DNA from: Ficedula albicollis
Taxonomy: Eukaryota > Chordata > Aves > Passeriformes > Muscicapidae
Assembly (NCBI RefSeq): GCF_000247815.1
Contig: NC_021678.1
Location: 3,431,425-3,495,424 of the forward strand
Direction of reading: 5' to 3'
Length of the DNA: 64,000 nt
The notes below the pieces were generated by a model. It ran no database searches and was not told the origin of the DNA. It saw only the letters and a list, made by a program, of their open reading frames with translations. Shown here one piece after another: positions 41,801-54,756 of this stretch. How positions within the stretch are numbered: position 1 is the first letter of the stretch; each line of letters starts with the position of its first letter. Position numbers and translations under genes: made by a program.

Positions 41801-43813
41801 GCTGCTTTCTGCAGCTGTCTGCATGGCAAAGGAGGTGGGGGAAATGACTCTGGTTAAAAATAGAAAGGCGGATTAGGAAATGTGAGGTATGGTTTCAGCA
41901 TCCAGCCCGGCTGCTCTCACAACTCGCTGCTGCCACCGAAAGGGGAAGGACTTGCTGCTGCTCCGTGCCCAGAAAACCAGGAAAAGAGCAGGTTTTTCCA
42001 CCCAGGCACAGGACAGGAGGAGGGGATGCCTCTGAGAAAAGCTTGCAGAGCTCTGCTGGCACAGGGTGGCACGAGTCCACTTGTGCAGTGACTGGAATTC
42101 AGGTGAAGGCTCCCGTTGGAAAGGTTGGATTTAAGCTTCCAGCCACAGCTGAGCACATCTGGGTTAGTCTGCCCAAGTTAAGGACAGAGATTGAAGGAGA
42201 TGTACTCTGCTCTTTGAGTTGTTCTTATTCTGCTGTTTTATGAGGAGAGTTCTACTTGGGGGAAAAGAAAAGGCAAAACCAAAAAGTGCTGGGGGTGTGA
42301 TTTTACAGAATGTGAGTGTGTAATGTGACACTCTCAGGAGAGACTTTATTTTGCAATAAGTGTGTGAAGTGTCAGGAGAAAGAGTCAACAGACAAGCCAA
42401 GGATAAAGAACTTGTGCTTTGGAAATCATGGACTTTTTAAGTGTTGCTTTTAGGAAGTGGTCTCTGTACAGTGTTTTGTCACCAACCTTCAGTGTTTATC
42501 ACTGTTCCTTGTGGTGATCACTGGTCCTTTTGATATATTTTCTGTTGCCTTTCCTAAAACAACTGAATTCCTAAAATCCAGTCAGGAAAACCATTATTTT
42601 CATTGCTGAAAGGTTTGTTTCCAGCTGCTTTTTTTTTTTTCTTTGGTTTTGAGGGCTTGAGTTTATTTTTATTTGCTTTCTTTAGTTTTTTTTTTTTACT
42701 CTTTATCAGCCTTTAGAACAGGTTGAGTTCTCCTGCTGCTCCTTGGTTCAGCTCCTCTTGTTGTAGCAGTCCCAGCCACACACTGATAAACAGTGACCCA
42801 TCCTGTATAGTGCTGATAAAAAAACTATCCTGGGGCATTTCAGATATCCTGGATATCCATCCTATATAGATCCTAAAACCCAGGATGTGTCCTGTACCAA
42901 GCATTCCCTGCAAAGGATGCAGTGAAGGGACTACAGCAGTTATTGATCATAGCTAAAGAATGTTTATCTAATACTTACTTCAGAAAACCTGTCACGTTTC
43001 CTGGGCAAATACTTTGAAGACAAACAGGATTTATTTTGTTTGAGAAGCTGAATACAAAGTGGAATTCAGTGTCAAGTCAGAGTTTGCCGTTACCTGGAAT
43101 TGTTCTGCCTTTTAAAAGTGAATTTAAGAATTGAAGTTGCGCTTCAGCCTCTGAAAAAGAATCCTGAAGACAAGCAGGTATTTTCACTCAGTTAAGTTTC
43201 ATAACACTTCAGCATGATTTCTCATGAATTACTGGGCTGCTTTTCATAACCAGGAGTAAAAATTCATTGGTCATAGATATAACACTGGTTTTTTTTTGGT
43301 AAATTTAAAAGATCACTTCAGCAATCAAGCAGGTTTTTTACCACTAAGAATATAGATGCTGTAATACTTGGGGATTTTTTTGAAACAATGAGCCTGAACA
43401 CATTTGACTCCAATTTATTTGTATTGGAGAAGCTGATGCTTTGGGATTGTTGAGTATTAAGCATCAAGGATGAGAAGAATTAGTTGGAGGACCAGCAAGT
43501 GAGTTTTGGTGTAACTTTGATTTCAGTTTCTTTATCTTCCCAACTTTCTGGGTTTTTTCCTGTATTATTTCTAACTCCTTTGGTGTTGTGAAGTTTTCTC
43601 TTTTAATCTCAGCCACCTGCTTCACCCTGGGGACATTGGTTTCTCTGTTCTGAACCAGTCACACCCCACCTAAATCCTGGCATTGTTCAGCTCTCTCAGT
43701 GTGTTTGGATGTTGGACTGAGGTTAAAACAACAAAGAATAACCCCATCAACAACACAGACTGGGGGGACCTGCTGGAGCCATTCTGCAGGGGAGGACCTG
43801 GGGGACACCAAGC

Positions 43814-44290
43814 TGTCCCTGAGGCAGCAGAGTGTCCTGGGGATCCTGGGGACACCGAGCTGTCCCTGAGCCAGCAGAGTGTCCTGGGGATCCTGGGGAC
43901 ACCGAGCTGTCCCTGAGCCAGCAGAGTGTCCTGGGGATCCTGGGGACACCGAGCTGTCCCTGAGCCAGCAGAGTGTCCTGGGGATCCTGGGGACACCGAG
44001 CTGTCCCTGAGCCAGCAGAGTGTCCTGGGGATCCTGGGGACACCGAGCTGTCCCTGAGCCAGCAGAGTGTCCTGGGGATCCTGGGGACACCGAGCTGTCC
44101 CTGAGCCAGCAGAGTGTCCTGGGGATCCTGGGGACACCGAGCTGTCCCTGAGCCAGCAGAGTGTCCTGGGGATCCTGGGGACACCGAGCTGTCCCTGAGC
44201 CAGCAGAGTGTCCTGGGGATCCTGGGGACACCGAGCTGTCCCTGAGCCAGCAGAGTGTCCTGGGGATCCTGGGGACACCGAGCTGTCCCT

Positions 44291-44293
<3 letters not shown>
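43814..44293. repeat. 47-bp minisatellite, ten near-perfect units
   Basis: Units start at 43,814 and then every 47 bases to 44,237, with a tenth-unit end and partial eleventh at 44,284-44,293. The unit reads TGTCCCTGAGCCAGCAGAGT, then GTCCTGGGGATCCTGGGGAC, then ACCGAGC. Only the first unit differs clearly (GAGG instead of GAGC). Since 47 is not a multiple of three and the unit has no stop on the minus strand, the array is open in all three minus frames. This explains the 200-240 residue repetitive open frames. It is not a gene. Confidence 0.95.

Positions 44294-44365
<72 letters not shown>
44293..44365. repeat. 73-base G run at the end of the 47-bp minisatellite
   Basis: The array breaks after CCCTGAG into pure G up to 44,365, then unique sequence follows. 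It has the same character as the runs at 28 and 38 kb, so the right-hand end of the minisatellite is probably not represented correctly. Confidence 0.85.
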
Positions 44366-44366
<1 letters not shown>

Positions 44367-46267
44367 GAAAGTCTTCAGCTGCAGAAGCAATAGCCTGAAT
44401 ATGCAGGCAGGGAATAAAGTCTAACTGTATAAAACACAGGTCTCCTCAGGATGTGCTGTGGGCCAAAAGCTCAGATAACTCTGTTTCCTTAGCTACAAGC
44501 TGGTATCTATTCAGTAGTGAGGGTTTAGCTGAAAATGGGTGGAATCAGCATGGGGATGTTTTGCTTATGCTTTTGCCCAAACTGTTTTATAACCTGATGT
44601 GTCACCACTGCGCTGCTCAGGCTTTTCCACAGGATGCCTCTTTTTATTCTTTGCTTTTCTAAGCCTCTCTAAGCTTTTCTGGATAGGTCATCACAATGCC
44701 ATCATTCCATGCTGCCAGCAGTGCCAGCGGGATGTGACTGAGTGTCTGCAGGGAGGGCTCTGAGCAGGGCCCAGCAATGGCACCAGAGCCACGGGCAGGG
44801 CCTGAGCCCAGCGATTCCCCTGCACAGGAGGCACAACTTCTTCCCTGGGCAGTGCCCAGCCTGAGCAGATTGCCCACAGAGCCTCTGGGCTCTCCTCCCT
44901 GGGGCTGTTGCAGAGCTGTGTGCACACAGTGCTGTGCCCTGTGCTCTGGGATGGCCCTGCTGGAGCAGGGAGGTGCCACCAGGTGCCCACTGGGCTCCCT
45001 TCAGCTGAGCCAGCCCAGGATCCTGTGATCTTACCTGGGCAAACCTTGAGAAACTTTAGTTTATGTTAATACAGTTGTAGAGAGAGAGTGGACAGATGTT
45101 TCAGGTGGTGAGGGGATCTCTAGTTCTGGTGAAATTATGAAAAGTGATATTGCAAAAGCCAAATCAGAAATGAAAGCAACTTTCTGCTGTGTTTTCCTTC
45201 ACAGATTTTCTTGCAGCTTCCAGGAACAGAAGTGGTGCAACTGTTTGCTGGGAGCAGGATTTTAGAGGAGGGAAGAAGTCCTTCTGGGGAGCTGAGATGA
45301 ACCCTCATAGCCCAGAACAGTTTGCCCCTGGTTTAGTTCCTGAGCTACTATATTTACATCAGCACCTCTCTCCCAAACCATGTGTATTTTAAATGATATC
45401 AGTGTAACTGTTTGGCAGAGGGACTATTTGCAAACATTTTTCCCTCTTTGTGGTGGCCTGGCTTTTATCAGACATGAAGGGAAAGGTGGGAAAAGAATTG
45501 ATCTGGTAATTCTGGGTTACTTAAGCTCAGAGCACTGGGTTACTGATTTGGATTTATCTGGGAGAAAGGTGACCCAGGCTCAGACTTTTGTTAATGTTTA
45601 ATGTTGTGTAACGTTCTGCCCAGGCATAATTGAGCCATCAGTGCAGGAGTGATCCTGTTGGAGGGGTTTATTGTGAGTGATTACAGAGCCTGCTGTGGCT
45701 TTCATTTCATTGCAGCCTGAGCTCATTGATGAACAGTCATCATTTATTTACAGTTCTTGGGATCCTTTCACACTGATTCTCCTTTTGGGCAGGGAGGAGG
45801 GTGAGGAGACACCACAAAGTTATCTACAGTACTCTGCCCTCTCTTTTTGGTGGGGTCCTTGGTTTTAGCAGCTTCTTCACTTTTTCCTAATCCTGGTGAT
45901 TTTTCATCTGGATTGTGTCTGGATTGGGCTGGGAAGAGTCTGACACCTGGGGCTGGGAGGAGCCTCAAAGGATGGAGGAAAGGAGAGAAGGAAGAAGAGA
46001 CTCTACTGAGATGGAAAGGAAAATAAGGAAGAAAAAAGACAAGGAGCACAAACACTCCTGCTGGTAATTGTCTAGGTGTCAGTTTGAGATGAATTCTCCT
46101 GACTTTCCTTTGTGATTTTCTTGATTTTGTGAGATTCCCACATAGTATAATTTGCATCCATGCTCTGCCATGCAAAGCTTTGAAGCAGGGAGGGAGTCCT
46201 GTTTAAAAAGTACCTTTGAAAACAGGTGAGCAAAAGCTGCAAAGAGAAGCCAGACTATCCCTGGAAT

Positions 46268-46382
46268 TGTGCCAGGCAAGGTTGGAGCAGCCTGGGATAG
46301 TGGGAGGTGTCCATGCCCATGGCAGGGCTGGAACTGCATGGGCTTTAAGGTCCCTCCCAACCCAAACTCTTCTGGGATTCTG
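46268..46382 (+). mobile_element. CR1 LINE 3' fragment
   Basis: GGAGCAGCCTGGGATAGTGG, GAGGTGTCCATGCCCATGGC and a terminal TCTTCTGGGATTCTGC. Confidence 0.88.
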
Positions 46383-47228
46383 CAAAGTGATTTTATACTC
46401 AGAAATAACTTGAGGCATGAGGATGGCTTTCAGTTCTGTTGAACCTCTGAATAATCAGAGGAGGAGGCATCTACAAGCTGAGTGTTAGGGCAGACTTGGC
46501 AATTTCTGGATCTTCTCTGGGGACCTGTTGAGCTTTGTAGTGCTGGAGGGTAGGAAAGAGAATGTGAAGCCCCATGAAGACCTGAGCACCACTGGAGCTT
46601 TGGATGTCCTGTGCTAGAGAATTCACTGACACAGCTGAGCACAGTCTTTATCCTGAGCTCAGCTAGCTGCAAGGTCACCTCAAGTCCACTTTGTGAGTAC
46701 AGAGTAGTAAAAGGGTGGTCCAGAAATACTTTGGGCCATATTTTCAAGGTGGGAAGTGGTTTTCAGCTACCTGCAGAGCTGTCATGACTGAGCTTGGAGG
46801 TTGTTGTATGACACCAGCTGCCTGAAAGCCTTTTAAATCAAGTTGTACAAACACAAAAAAGGCAAGATGTTGTGCATTGTAAACAGCAGTGTTATTTGTC
46901 AGTCAACTGCCTGAAATAAAGAATCTCAAGAAAAAGGAGATGGCGGTGACTGGGGGCAAGTTTTCAGTAAGTAGCTGTTAGTCTTCCCTAGAGAAATTTG
47001 CCAAAGCAACACTTGTAACTGCTAACACTTGAAATTGTAAAGAGGTTGTGTTAATGTGACAAAGCTCTGGAAAACAGATACAGCCGTGAGTTTCAACAGT
47101 GCAGTTCATAAATTCTGTTATGGCCCCAGGCAGGGAAATCAGACAGAAAAGACCATTTTGGTCATTCTGGCTGAATTCCCAGTGAGAGTCACTATGGGTG
47201 GGGAGACTGGCCCAGAGAGCTGTGTCTG

Positions 47229-47352
47229 CTCCATCCCTGGAAGTGTCCAGGGCCAGGTTGGATGGGGCTTGGAGCACTCTGGGATAGTGGAAGGTGTCCC
47301 TGACCATGGCAGGATGGGTTTTATCAGCTCCAGACCATTCTGGGATTCTGTG
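47229..47352 (+). mobile_element. CR1 LINE 3' fragment
   Basis: CCATCCCTGGAAGTGTCCAG through CAGACCATTCTGGGATTCTG; lacks part of the GGTCCCTTCCAACC block. Confidence 0.85.
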
Positions 47353-48993
47353 CTGTGGCATCCCATTCCAAGTGCTGTGTTTGGTGGAGGCCCACACCAA
47401 AATCATCTGATGTTTGTCTTGAGGCTTGATTCTGCCTTTCACCCATCTGGCCTGACTAAATAATACATGAAGTAAAGTGGTTTCTGCTATTTTTAGGCAG
47501 TGCAAATCACAAAGGCAAGTATAGATGCAGCATTTCTTAATATCAAACTCCCTTGCCTGCTGACTGACCCCAAATTCTGCTCCCTCTGTTAGGGGACACA
47601 AGTCCCCTTGTCCTCAATGATTTATGCAGCATCTACAATAACAGGGCCTGTTGCTTTTGGACTTGGGTGCATTCATATTTTATGTCTCTGCCTGCCCTTC
47701 ATGTTTTATTTAATGGAGAGTGTAAGGAAATTGGTTACTTGGCAAAAAGTGCCTTTTAGGAGCTAAGGAGCTCCAAGTTTCCTGAGTTTTGGGCTGGCGC
47801 TGTGTCTGCTCTGCTCCCCTGGGGCTGTTCCACTGCTTCTCAAGAGCTTTCTGAATATTGATCCTTCCTCCTTGCTCCTTCAGAAAGGAGGATGCTTCCT
47901 CCTTGCTGCTGGCAACCTGGCTCCTGCAGATTGTGTTGGGAGAGGGCAAGAAATCCCACAACCAGGCAGGAACGTGGTCTCCTTGTGCTGTCCGAGAGCT
48001 GCTGGCTTTTCTGGGCTGAGCTCAGCTGTGTCCCCATTAAATCAGAGTTTACATGGTGCCATGTGTGGCATGTCTTATATTTCAGACTGATCCAGACCAG
48101 TCTGAGGATCAGATAAATTCCAGTCCCCACGTTGTTTCACTGCTGATGTGAAATCAAACCTAGAATTAGACCCTCGTTGTCAGTGCTGTTGTGGTGCCAC
48201 ACAGGGTGAGCTGCACATTTTGTCAGGATCTCTGCCAGAGTGCTTCTATCCCCTCACCCACGTGAAATATTTGTGAATTGAGGTTATTTTCAGACCCAGT
48301 GAAAAGCTTTTGCAATGCCTGCAGACACATAATAATATATTAACTTTTAAAAGAGAATCTCACATGTATTTATATCCTGTGCTATATATGTGCTATATCT
48401 AGTAGCCCTACCCTTACCTCTAAGAACCACACAAACAAAACAAAAAGACCTGAACACCCCCCAAACTCCAATTTCTGTGACTGCTTAATATCTTTTGGTG
48501 TGAGCACTCATAGTACTTGATCTTGTTTCCAGAAAACCACTTGTATTTTTCCCACCAGTAGTCATTTCAACAGCTCTTGTGTTGCTTGCAGGAGGAGCTC
48601 TGGCATTCCTGGAGGACTCACAATGAATTTTCATTACTTTCTACATGGAAGATTTTTTTTTTTTCAATAACCTCTTATTAAAATGCCGTATTTTATCAGG
48701 TTTAGAAGGTCTTGGAGATTTATCCAGAAGTTGCATGTCAGAGCACAGCTTGAGGACAATCCTGTAGAGCAAGTCTGGCAGTGGGGTGGGTGGGTAAAGC
48801 AGCACCTGTGGCAAGTTGGCCCTTATTTGTTTTGTACTCCTGAGATATTCTGGTTGCTGATGTGTTCAGGAGGCCCATTTCCCAGGCCTGGAGGGAATGC
48901 TGGGGAATCAGAGCCTGTCATGAGGTGCCTGTATGGGCTTTTCCCAGTCTCCTGCTCTCAGGGGCTCCTTGTCAGAGCACACAATCCCAGCAT

Positions 48994-49140
48994 TGGTTGC
49001 AAGGGACCTTAAAGATCCTCTCATCCCAAGCCCTGCCATGGGCAGGGACACCTTTCACTATCCCACCTTGCTGCACCCAGTGCCACACCTCCCCATCCTC
49101 ACAGGGAACAATCCCTTCCCAGTATCCAATCTAAACCCCC
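48994..49140 (-). mobile_element. CR1 LINE 3' fragment, terminus missing
   Basis: GGTTGCAAGGGACCTTAAAG through TCACAGGGAACAATCCCTTC and CCAATCTAAACCCCC. The inverted 3' octamer itself is absent. Confidence 0.85.
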
Positions 49141-49255
49141 AGATGAATTTCTGCAGTACCAGAACATCTCACCTCACCCCTCCTGCTCGGAGGGGCCCCT
49201 GCACATTAGAAACAGCAGCAGAATTGTCATTCCCCCTTTTTGTTTCCTTACTCAC

Positions 49256-49403
49256 ACGCAGCAGGAGTATTGGATCCTGCTGAACATCCCTAGGGGATGT
49301 GTCTCCTGAGTATTTACCTATGGGAAGGTACGCAGCAGGAGTATTGGATCCTGCTGGACATCCCTAGGGAATGTGTCTCCTGAGTATTTACCTATGGGAA
49401 GGG
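49256..49403. repeat. Two-copy tandem duplication, period 74
   Basis: ACGCAGCAGGAGTATTGGAT to TACCTATGGGAAGG at 49,256 and 49,330, with two mismatches (GAACATCC/GGACATCC and GGGGATG/GGGAATG). Confidence 0.92.
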
Positions 49404-49608
49404 CTTATTCCCAGCGAGCTCTTGTGTGGCTGTGCTGCAGGGAGATGGATGGAAAGGAGCATCACACTCTCCTGTGTAGCTGCTGCTTCATTATCTGCTT
49501 GGCCAGGCTTATTCCCAGCAAGCTCTTGTGTGGCTGTGCTGCAGGGAGATGATGGAAAGGAGCATCACACTCTCCTGTGTAGCTGCTGCTTCATTATCTG
49601 CTTGGCCA
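49403..49608. repeat. Two-copy tandem duplication, period 104
   Basis: GCTTATTCCCAGCGAGCTCT to TCTGCTTGGCCA at 49,403 recurs at 49,507 with one substitution and a one-base deletion. It starts exactly where the 74-bp pair ends. Confidence 0.92.
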
Positions 49609-50796
49609 TTCTCCTTTTATCTTCAGCCTCAGCAGCGTTTTCCAATACCCTTGCAATCTCCCATCCTTCCCCAGCACTCACAGAGCCTTAGCTCCACGGC
49701 CATGGATCTCCTGATCCATCTGGGAGAGGAGATAGGTCAGAGTGAGGCTATTTTCAGGCAACACCTCATTGGCATCCCTGCCTTGCTCTCCTTAATGCTG
49801 TTCTAATCTGAGCTTCACCCACCTGCTTGCAGAGAGCTACAGTGTGCACGTGACTGCAGATTGAAATCTTTCCTCCTCTCCCTCCCTCTCATCTGTTCAC
49901 ACTTAACAACAACAAATAATTAAAGGTCCTCAAGCCAGATTCCTCTGGAGCTGGTCAGTCCTGCAGTACTTTGCACAGAAGGGATGGAAGTTGATTTGTT
50001 TGGGTTCCTCTTTCTGGAAGGAGAACAGAGCCACTGGGTTCCTGCAGTTCTGGCTGCTGTAAGAGGCAGGGCTGGTCCTTGTTGCATGTTAACTGTTTGA
50101 GTAACATCAGCTGGGAAATCCAGGCTTGGTTTTGCAGTGATCCTTCCAAAGAGACTTCATTGATTAAATGGTTAATTCCTGTGTCCTCTTCCCAGGATGG
50201 AATGCTGACTTTTCTTAATGGTTTTTCCTAGAGTGGACATAGCTTTTGAGTGCCTAACCCATCTGAGATTATCTGAGCAGTGGGCTGTGTTTGCTGGGAG
50301 CAGCGTGTGGTGGGTGCCCTGCAGGGGGCTGCACTGTGATGTGCTCAGTAAAGCTGAAGCAGGCGATGGCTCTGGGGTGGATCGAGGGAATGAGAGCAGC
50401 TGTTAACCCCTCCTGCCTAATGCACAGCCCCCTGAGAGGAAACACATCTGCAGGAGAGCATCTTCCAGTCTGTAGTGTAAGTTTGGGGTTGCCTTCTTTT
50501 AGTTAAAAGCAAATGTTGAGACAGGTAAGGAAAGTTTGCTCCAGGCTGTGCCTCGTGCTGGCAGCTGGACACCCCTCCATCCCTTCTGTGGCAGGAGGAG
50601 AGGGATCACATGCCCACCCATTCAGAAGGCATCTGATTGAAGTGCTTTTGGTTATTTCTGGCTGTGAAGGGTGGACAAAGCTGGCTGAGCTTTGCACTCT
50701 GTTTTGGGTTGCTTTGCAATGGTTTTGAGGGCTATGGATGAGTGGTGGATGACAGTGTTCCCCAGGTGGAGGAGTTTGGAAGGTGAAATATTGTTC

Positions 50797-51048
50797 TGAT
50801 TTCAAACTGACTAAGAGTAGGGTTAGATTGGATATCAGGAAACAAATTCTCCCCTGTAAGGTTGGGGAGGCCCTGGCACAGGCTTCCCAGAGAAGCTGTG
50901 GCTTCCCTGTAGCTGGCGGTGTCCAAGACCAGGTTGGATGGGGCTTAGAGCCACCATGGATAGTGGAAGGTGTCCCTGCCCATAGCAGGGGGTGGCACTG
51001 GATGAGCTTTAAGGTCCCTTGCAACCCAAACCATTCTGGGATTCTGTT
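50797..51048 (+). mobile_element. CR1 LINE 3' fragment
   Basis: Starts in AACTGACTAAGAGTAGGGTT AGATTGGATATCAGGAAACA, runs through the GGCACAGGCTTCCCAGAGAA block and ends CATTCTGGGATTCTGTTT. Confidence 0.9.
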
Positions 51049-51596
51049 TTTAAGCACAGCTTGATTTCCCTGTCAGGAACACAAGCTGGTCGCACTTACC
51101 CGGTACCTCCAGCTGAGATTCCCTTGTTTGGCTGGAATTACGGGTTCCTTTTGGAGCTGATTTCATTGGCGTGTTCAAATCCTACCAGTTCAGCCTGTGG
51201 ATCTGTTACCCAGCCCTCCAGACTTTTCCTGTTCAGTGTGCCAGATAATGGAGTGACTTTCTGCAGAAGAAAGGATGGCTGAGTGCCACTGTTCCCCAGA
51301 TATTCCCTGGGATCGTCCGTAACCAGGGGGCTGATGGACATCTGCATAAAGTTGTTAGGACAGCATGACACAGGCACGTCCCTGTGCCTCAAGTGCCACT
51401 AGAAAAGGAATTTAGAGGCAATTGGATGTGTCTGCAGGAGGAACTTACTTCTGAGGCTTTCAGGTGGTTGTTGAAATATTCATAATTTCCAGAACAGTTA
51501 GATGGAGAGATCTGAGTTTTTTATCTTCTTTTATTTCTCCTTCTTTGTGAACCTAATTGATCATAACTTTTGAGCTGAGGTGAATGTGTAAAACGA

Positions 51597-51706
51597 ATTT
51601 TGCAGCCTTTGAACACACTGCAGTGACTTCAAGTGACTCTGCTTGTGGAAATTTTGCAGCCTTTGAACACAGTGACTGCAGTGACTTCAAGTGACTCTGC
51701 TTGTGG
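51597..51706. repeat. Two-copy tandem duplication, period about 54
   Basis: ATTTTGCAGCCTTTGAACAC at 51,597 and 51,651, each followed by GCAGTGACTTCAAGTGACTC TGCTTGTGG. Copy 2 is slightly longer in the middle (AGTGACTGCAG versus ACTGCAG). Confidence 0.88.
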
Positions 51707-54127
51707 TCTGTGCAGTTGTTTGACGTGTACACACTGACACACCATTGCTGTCATGGTGGAAGGAAGAGTGTTTCCAGTGTTGTTTTGTGATCTTCAGTTC
51801 TCTCTCAGTTAAAATTATAAGGAATGCTTCATGTTCCAGAGAGGACGTTTGTGAATTCTTGTTCTCTGGGTTCAGTGCCCACTTGTTGTCAGCAGCAAGA
51901 TTGGAGCAGGATTTGCTGGTGTCACAGATGATCGATGGGAGCAGTGCCACAACTGACATGGATTGGGAGCAGCCGAGTAGGAGCAGTTGCTGGAATGAGT
52001 AGGAATAGTCTGACACACAGATAAAGTGACTTTGCAGCACTGGGCAAGGAACAGCTTGGGTTTCTGGAGACCAAATTCTGAAATTTGGAGCTTGTTGAAT
52101 CATCAAGGTGTCGCATTCAGTGCCCAAAACACTGAGCAGCAACAATGAAGTTGCCCATAAAAGGCAACTTCAAGGACCAGAGCCCCTTGGAGCAGGGACC
52201 AGAGCTGCTCTGAGTTGTTTGGCACCCCCCTTGTGGCTGTTGAAGAAGGAGGTGCTGGATGGCTGGACTGGGAAGGGGAGGATTTGTGTCCCCAGCCATG
52301 CTGGGTTTGCTGGAGCATGTTTTTGCCATCAGGGCCAAGGCCAGAAGTGGCAGATCTCCACTGCAAACAGAGGGATTTGGCTGCCTGTGATGGAGAGTAA
52401 AGAAAGGTTCTGGGATTTGGCAAATAAACCGAGAGGGTTTTTCCTGCTTGTAGCACAACCACAAAAAGGAAGATGCCAGGGCAGTTCATCTGTGATGTCA
52501 GGAGATCTGGCTCTACTCAGACACATCCCTAGCATGCAGGCTGTACACCCATAACTTGTTGGCAGTCAAGATGGTTTGGGTTTTTTTTTCCTTTTTCTTC
52601 CCTTTCCTGTGTTTCTGATTTTTTCTAGACCAGCTATGCAATAAGAGCCTTCCTCTCCTTCCTGCAGATACATATCTTGAAGAGACTTATTTGATTTTTG
52701 TTGCAACTCTGAGCAGGTATTGCTGGAAAAAAGAGAGCTCTGTGTTCAAAAGTTCAGACTGTTTATACCAGAAATAATCTTGAGTATGTGTGGTGTTTTG
52801 TCTTTCAGACCAAGGAACACTCAGTGTTACATGAAACTAAATTAATAAAGACAAATCCAGGGATTGTTATGTTTTCCAAGAAGAATGGCATTGAAAATGA
52901 ATAATGTTGGTGGTGTGTCTTTTGGGTGGGTTTATGAAAAGTAACAGCTGAAGTGCAGAGAATGGCATTGTACATGAAGATCTATAGATATTCACATTTC
53001 AGCTCTGGAGGCTTGGAGTCCTTTTGATGTGGGTCTGATGTGTTGGGACTTCAAAAGTAGGATGTTTGAAATAAAATATTTATATTGCTAATGAAATATG
53101 GAAATATTATTCTAGGCTGGGAATCCTAGCGTGTAAACTTAGTTTTCTTTTGCTTTAGTTACAGCCCTGGCAAAGGCAGTTGGGAGGGAGCAACTGTTGT
53201 GGTCTGGCTACTGTCTCATACATGGCCGGTAACAAACCCTAATATTAAAAAAATATGTCAAGTAACTGATTTAAGTCTGCAGTGAGGATCTGTTTTCTCT
53301 ATGATTTCTGCCAGGTTTCCTTTTCCTAATCTGCATGGCTGGTTTGGCAAATTATGCTGGAGTCTGCATTTCAGAGCCACATTACCATCAGTCACAAGAC
53401 TGCTCTCGGTTTCCTTGGGCACAGCTTCCCTTTCTGTTCCCATGATTTTTTAAATTTTAAATTCATGCTGCCACTTAGATTCCCAGAGGTTTCCAACAAA
53501 TCTGACTTTCTAATAATAAATGGCTTTTAGGTAGTCACTGGAGGTAAAAAAAAACCTCACAAAAAACCCCAAAACACCTGCACCGACTGAGTTAAAATAT
53601 GGAGCATGTCACAAACGTTTAGTCTCTCCTTATTTTCCTGCTGCCATCCTTCTGCCCTGCCTTGTAGGGAAAAAAAACCCCCACACTTTTTTCTGCCTTT
53701 TCCGTGTTTCATCTGTTTTCCTTTGAAGGTGTTTTGTTGTTTGTGTGTCAGTCTGGGGAGGTTTGGGCAGTCTCAGGAGGATGGCGAGTGTTGCTCTGCG
53801 CTCTTCAGTAGCGGATTGTCTGCGGGGTTGCAGGAGGACGCAGGGCTCTATTTCCAGCCCTGCCCTATCTCTGGCTGACCCAGATCCTGAGGCATCACAG
53901 GGATGTGTGTTCAGCTGTGCTGGGGACAGCAGCCAGAGCTTGCTGCTGCCTGAGCACAGAACCCACGGGCACTCAGGGCTGCTCCTGTCCAGATCCCACG
54001 TGGGCAAGGTTTGAGCGCGGCGTGGTGCCCGCGGGGCGTGGGTTGGTTTGGAGGGTGCTGGGTGGGTTGGTTCTGCTCTAGGAGCTTGCTGAAGCATTGA
54101 AGATCCTGGTGTCTGAGCAGGTTATTC

Positions 54128-54325
54128 ATAAAATCACAGAATGGTTTGGGTTGGAAGGATCTTAAAGCTCATCCAGTTCTGCCTCCTGCCAAGGGTAGGG
54201 ACCTTCTACAGGCGCTCCCAGTCCAGCCTGGCCTTGGACACTTCAGGGATCCAGGGGCAGCCACAGCTTCTCTGGGCACTCTGTGCCAGGGCTGCCCACC
54301 CTCACAGGGGAGAATCCAGTCTAAA
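54128..54325 (-). mobile_element. CR1 LINE 3' fragment
   Basis: Begins ATAAAATCACAGAATGGTTT, then GGGTTGGAAGGATCTTAAAG, through GCCTTGGACACTTCAGGGAT to GAATCCAGTCTAAAC. Small deletions around 54,205-54,215 remove the usual TGCTCCAAGCCCC stretch. Confidence 0.92.
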
Positions 54326-54756
54326 CTAATTTTTAAAGATTTGTGATGTTCTGGTAATGTTTTCACACCTCCCTTTGCATATGGGATGGGGAGCGTGGAT
54401 TTCCTATTGCAGCTGTTCAAAAATAAGCCAATATTGGTCCAACTTCCATTGCAGATGTTGATTTTTTTTTTTTTTAATTTTTTTTTTTTTAGGATTCAGC
54501 CATTAGGCTGGTGGAATGGAGTAGAAATAGGATGGGTGCTTGGGTTACCCCTGGAATGGGCAGAAAGGCTCTGGGCCTGCCTCTGCCCCCCCTGGCTTGG
54601 GGTGACTTCCCAGCCTGAAATTATTGCAACTTAAACCTGCCCTTCCCTGCTCCATCCTTTGCATCCCCAGATCATTGGAAGCAGGATTTCCATCCTGGGA
54701 AAATAAAAGCCCTGCTTAGGAGCTGCTCCTGGGGTGAGACTGCTGGTCAGGAGAGG

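Noticed and set aside
43659..44390. 243- and 202-residue repetitive minus-strand open frames
   Set aside because: They arise from the stop-free 47-bp minisatellite and end in a poly-Pro tract from the G run.
54462..54560. T-rich tract ending in TTTTAGG as a splice acceptor for another 5' exon
   Set aside because: No matching donor or conserved sequence is evident downstream; long T tracts followed by AG are common by chance.
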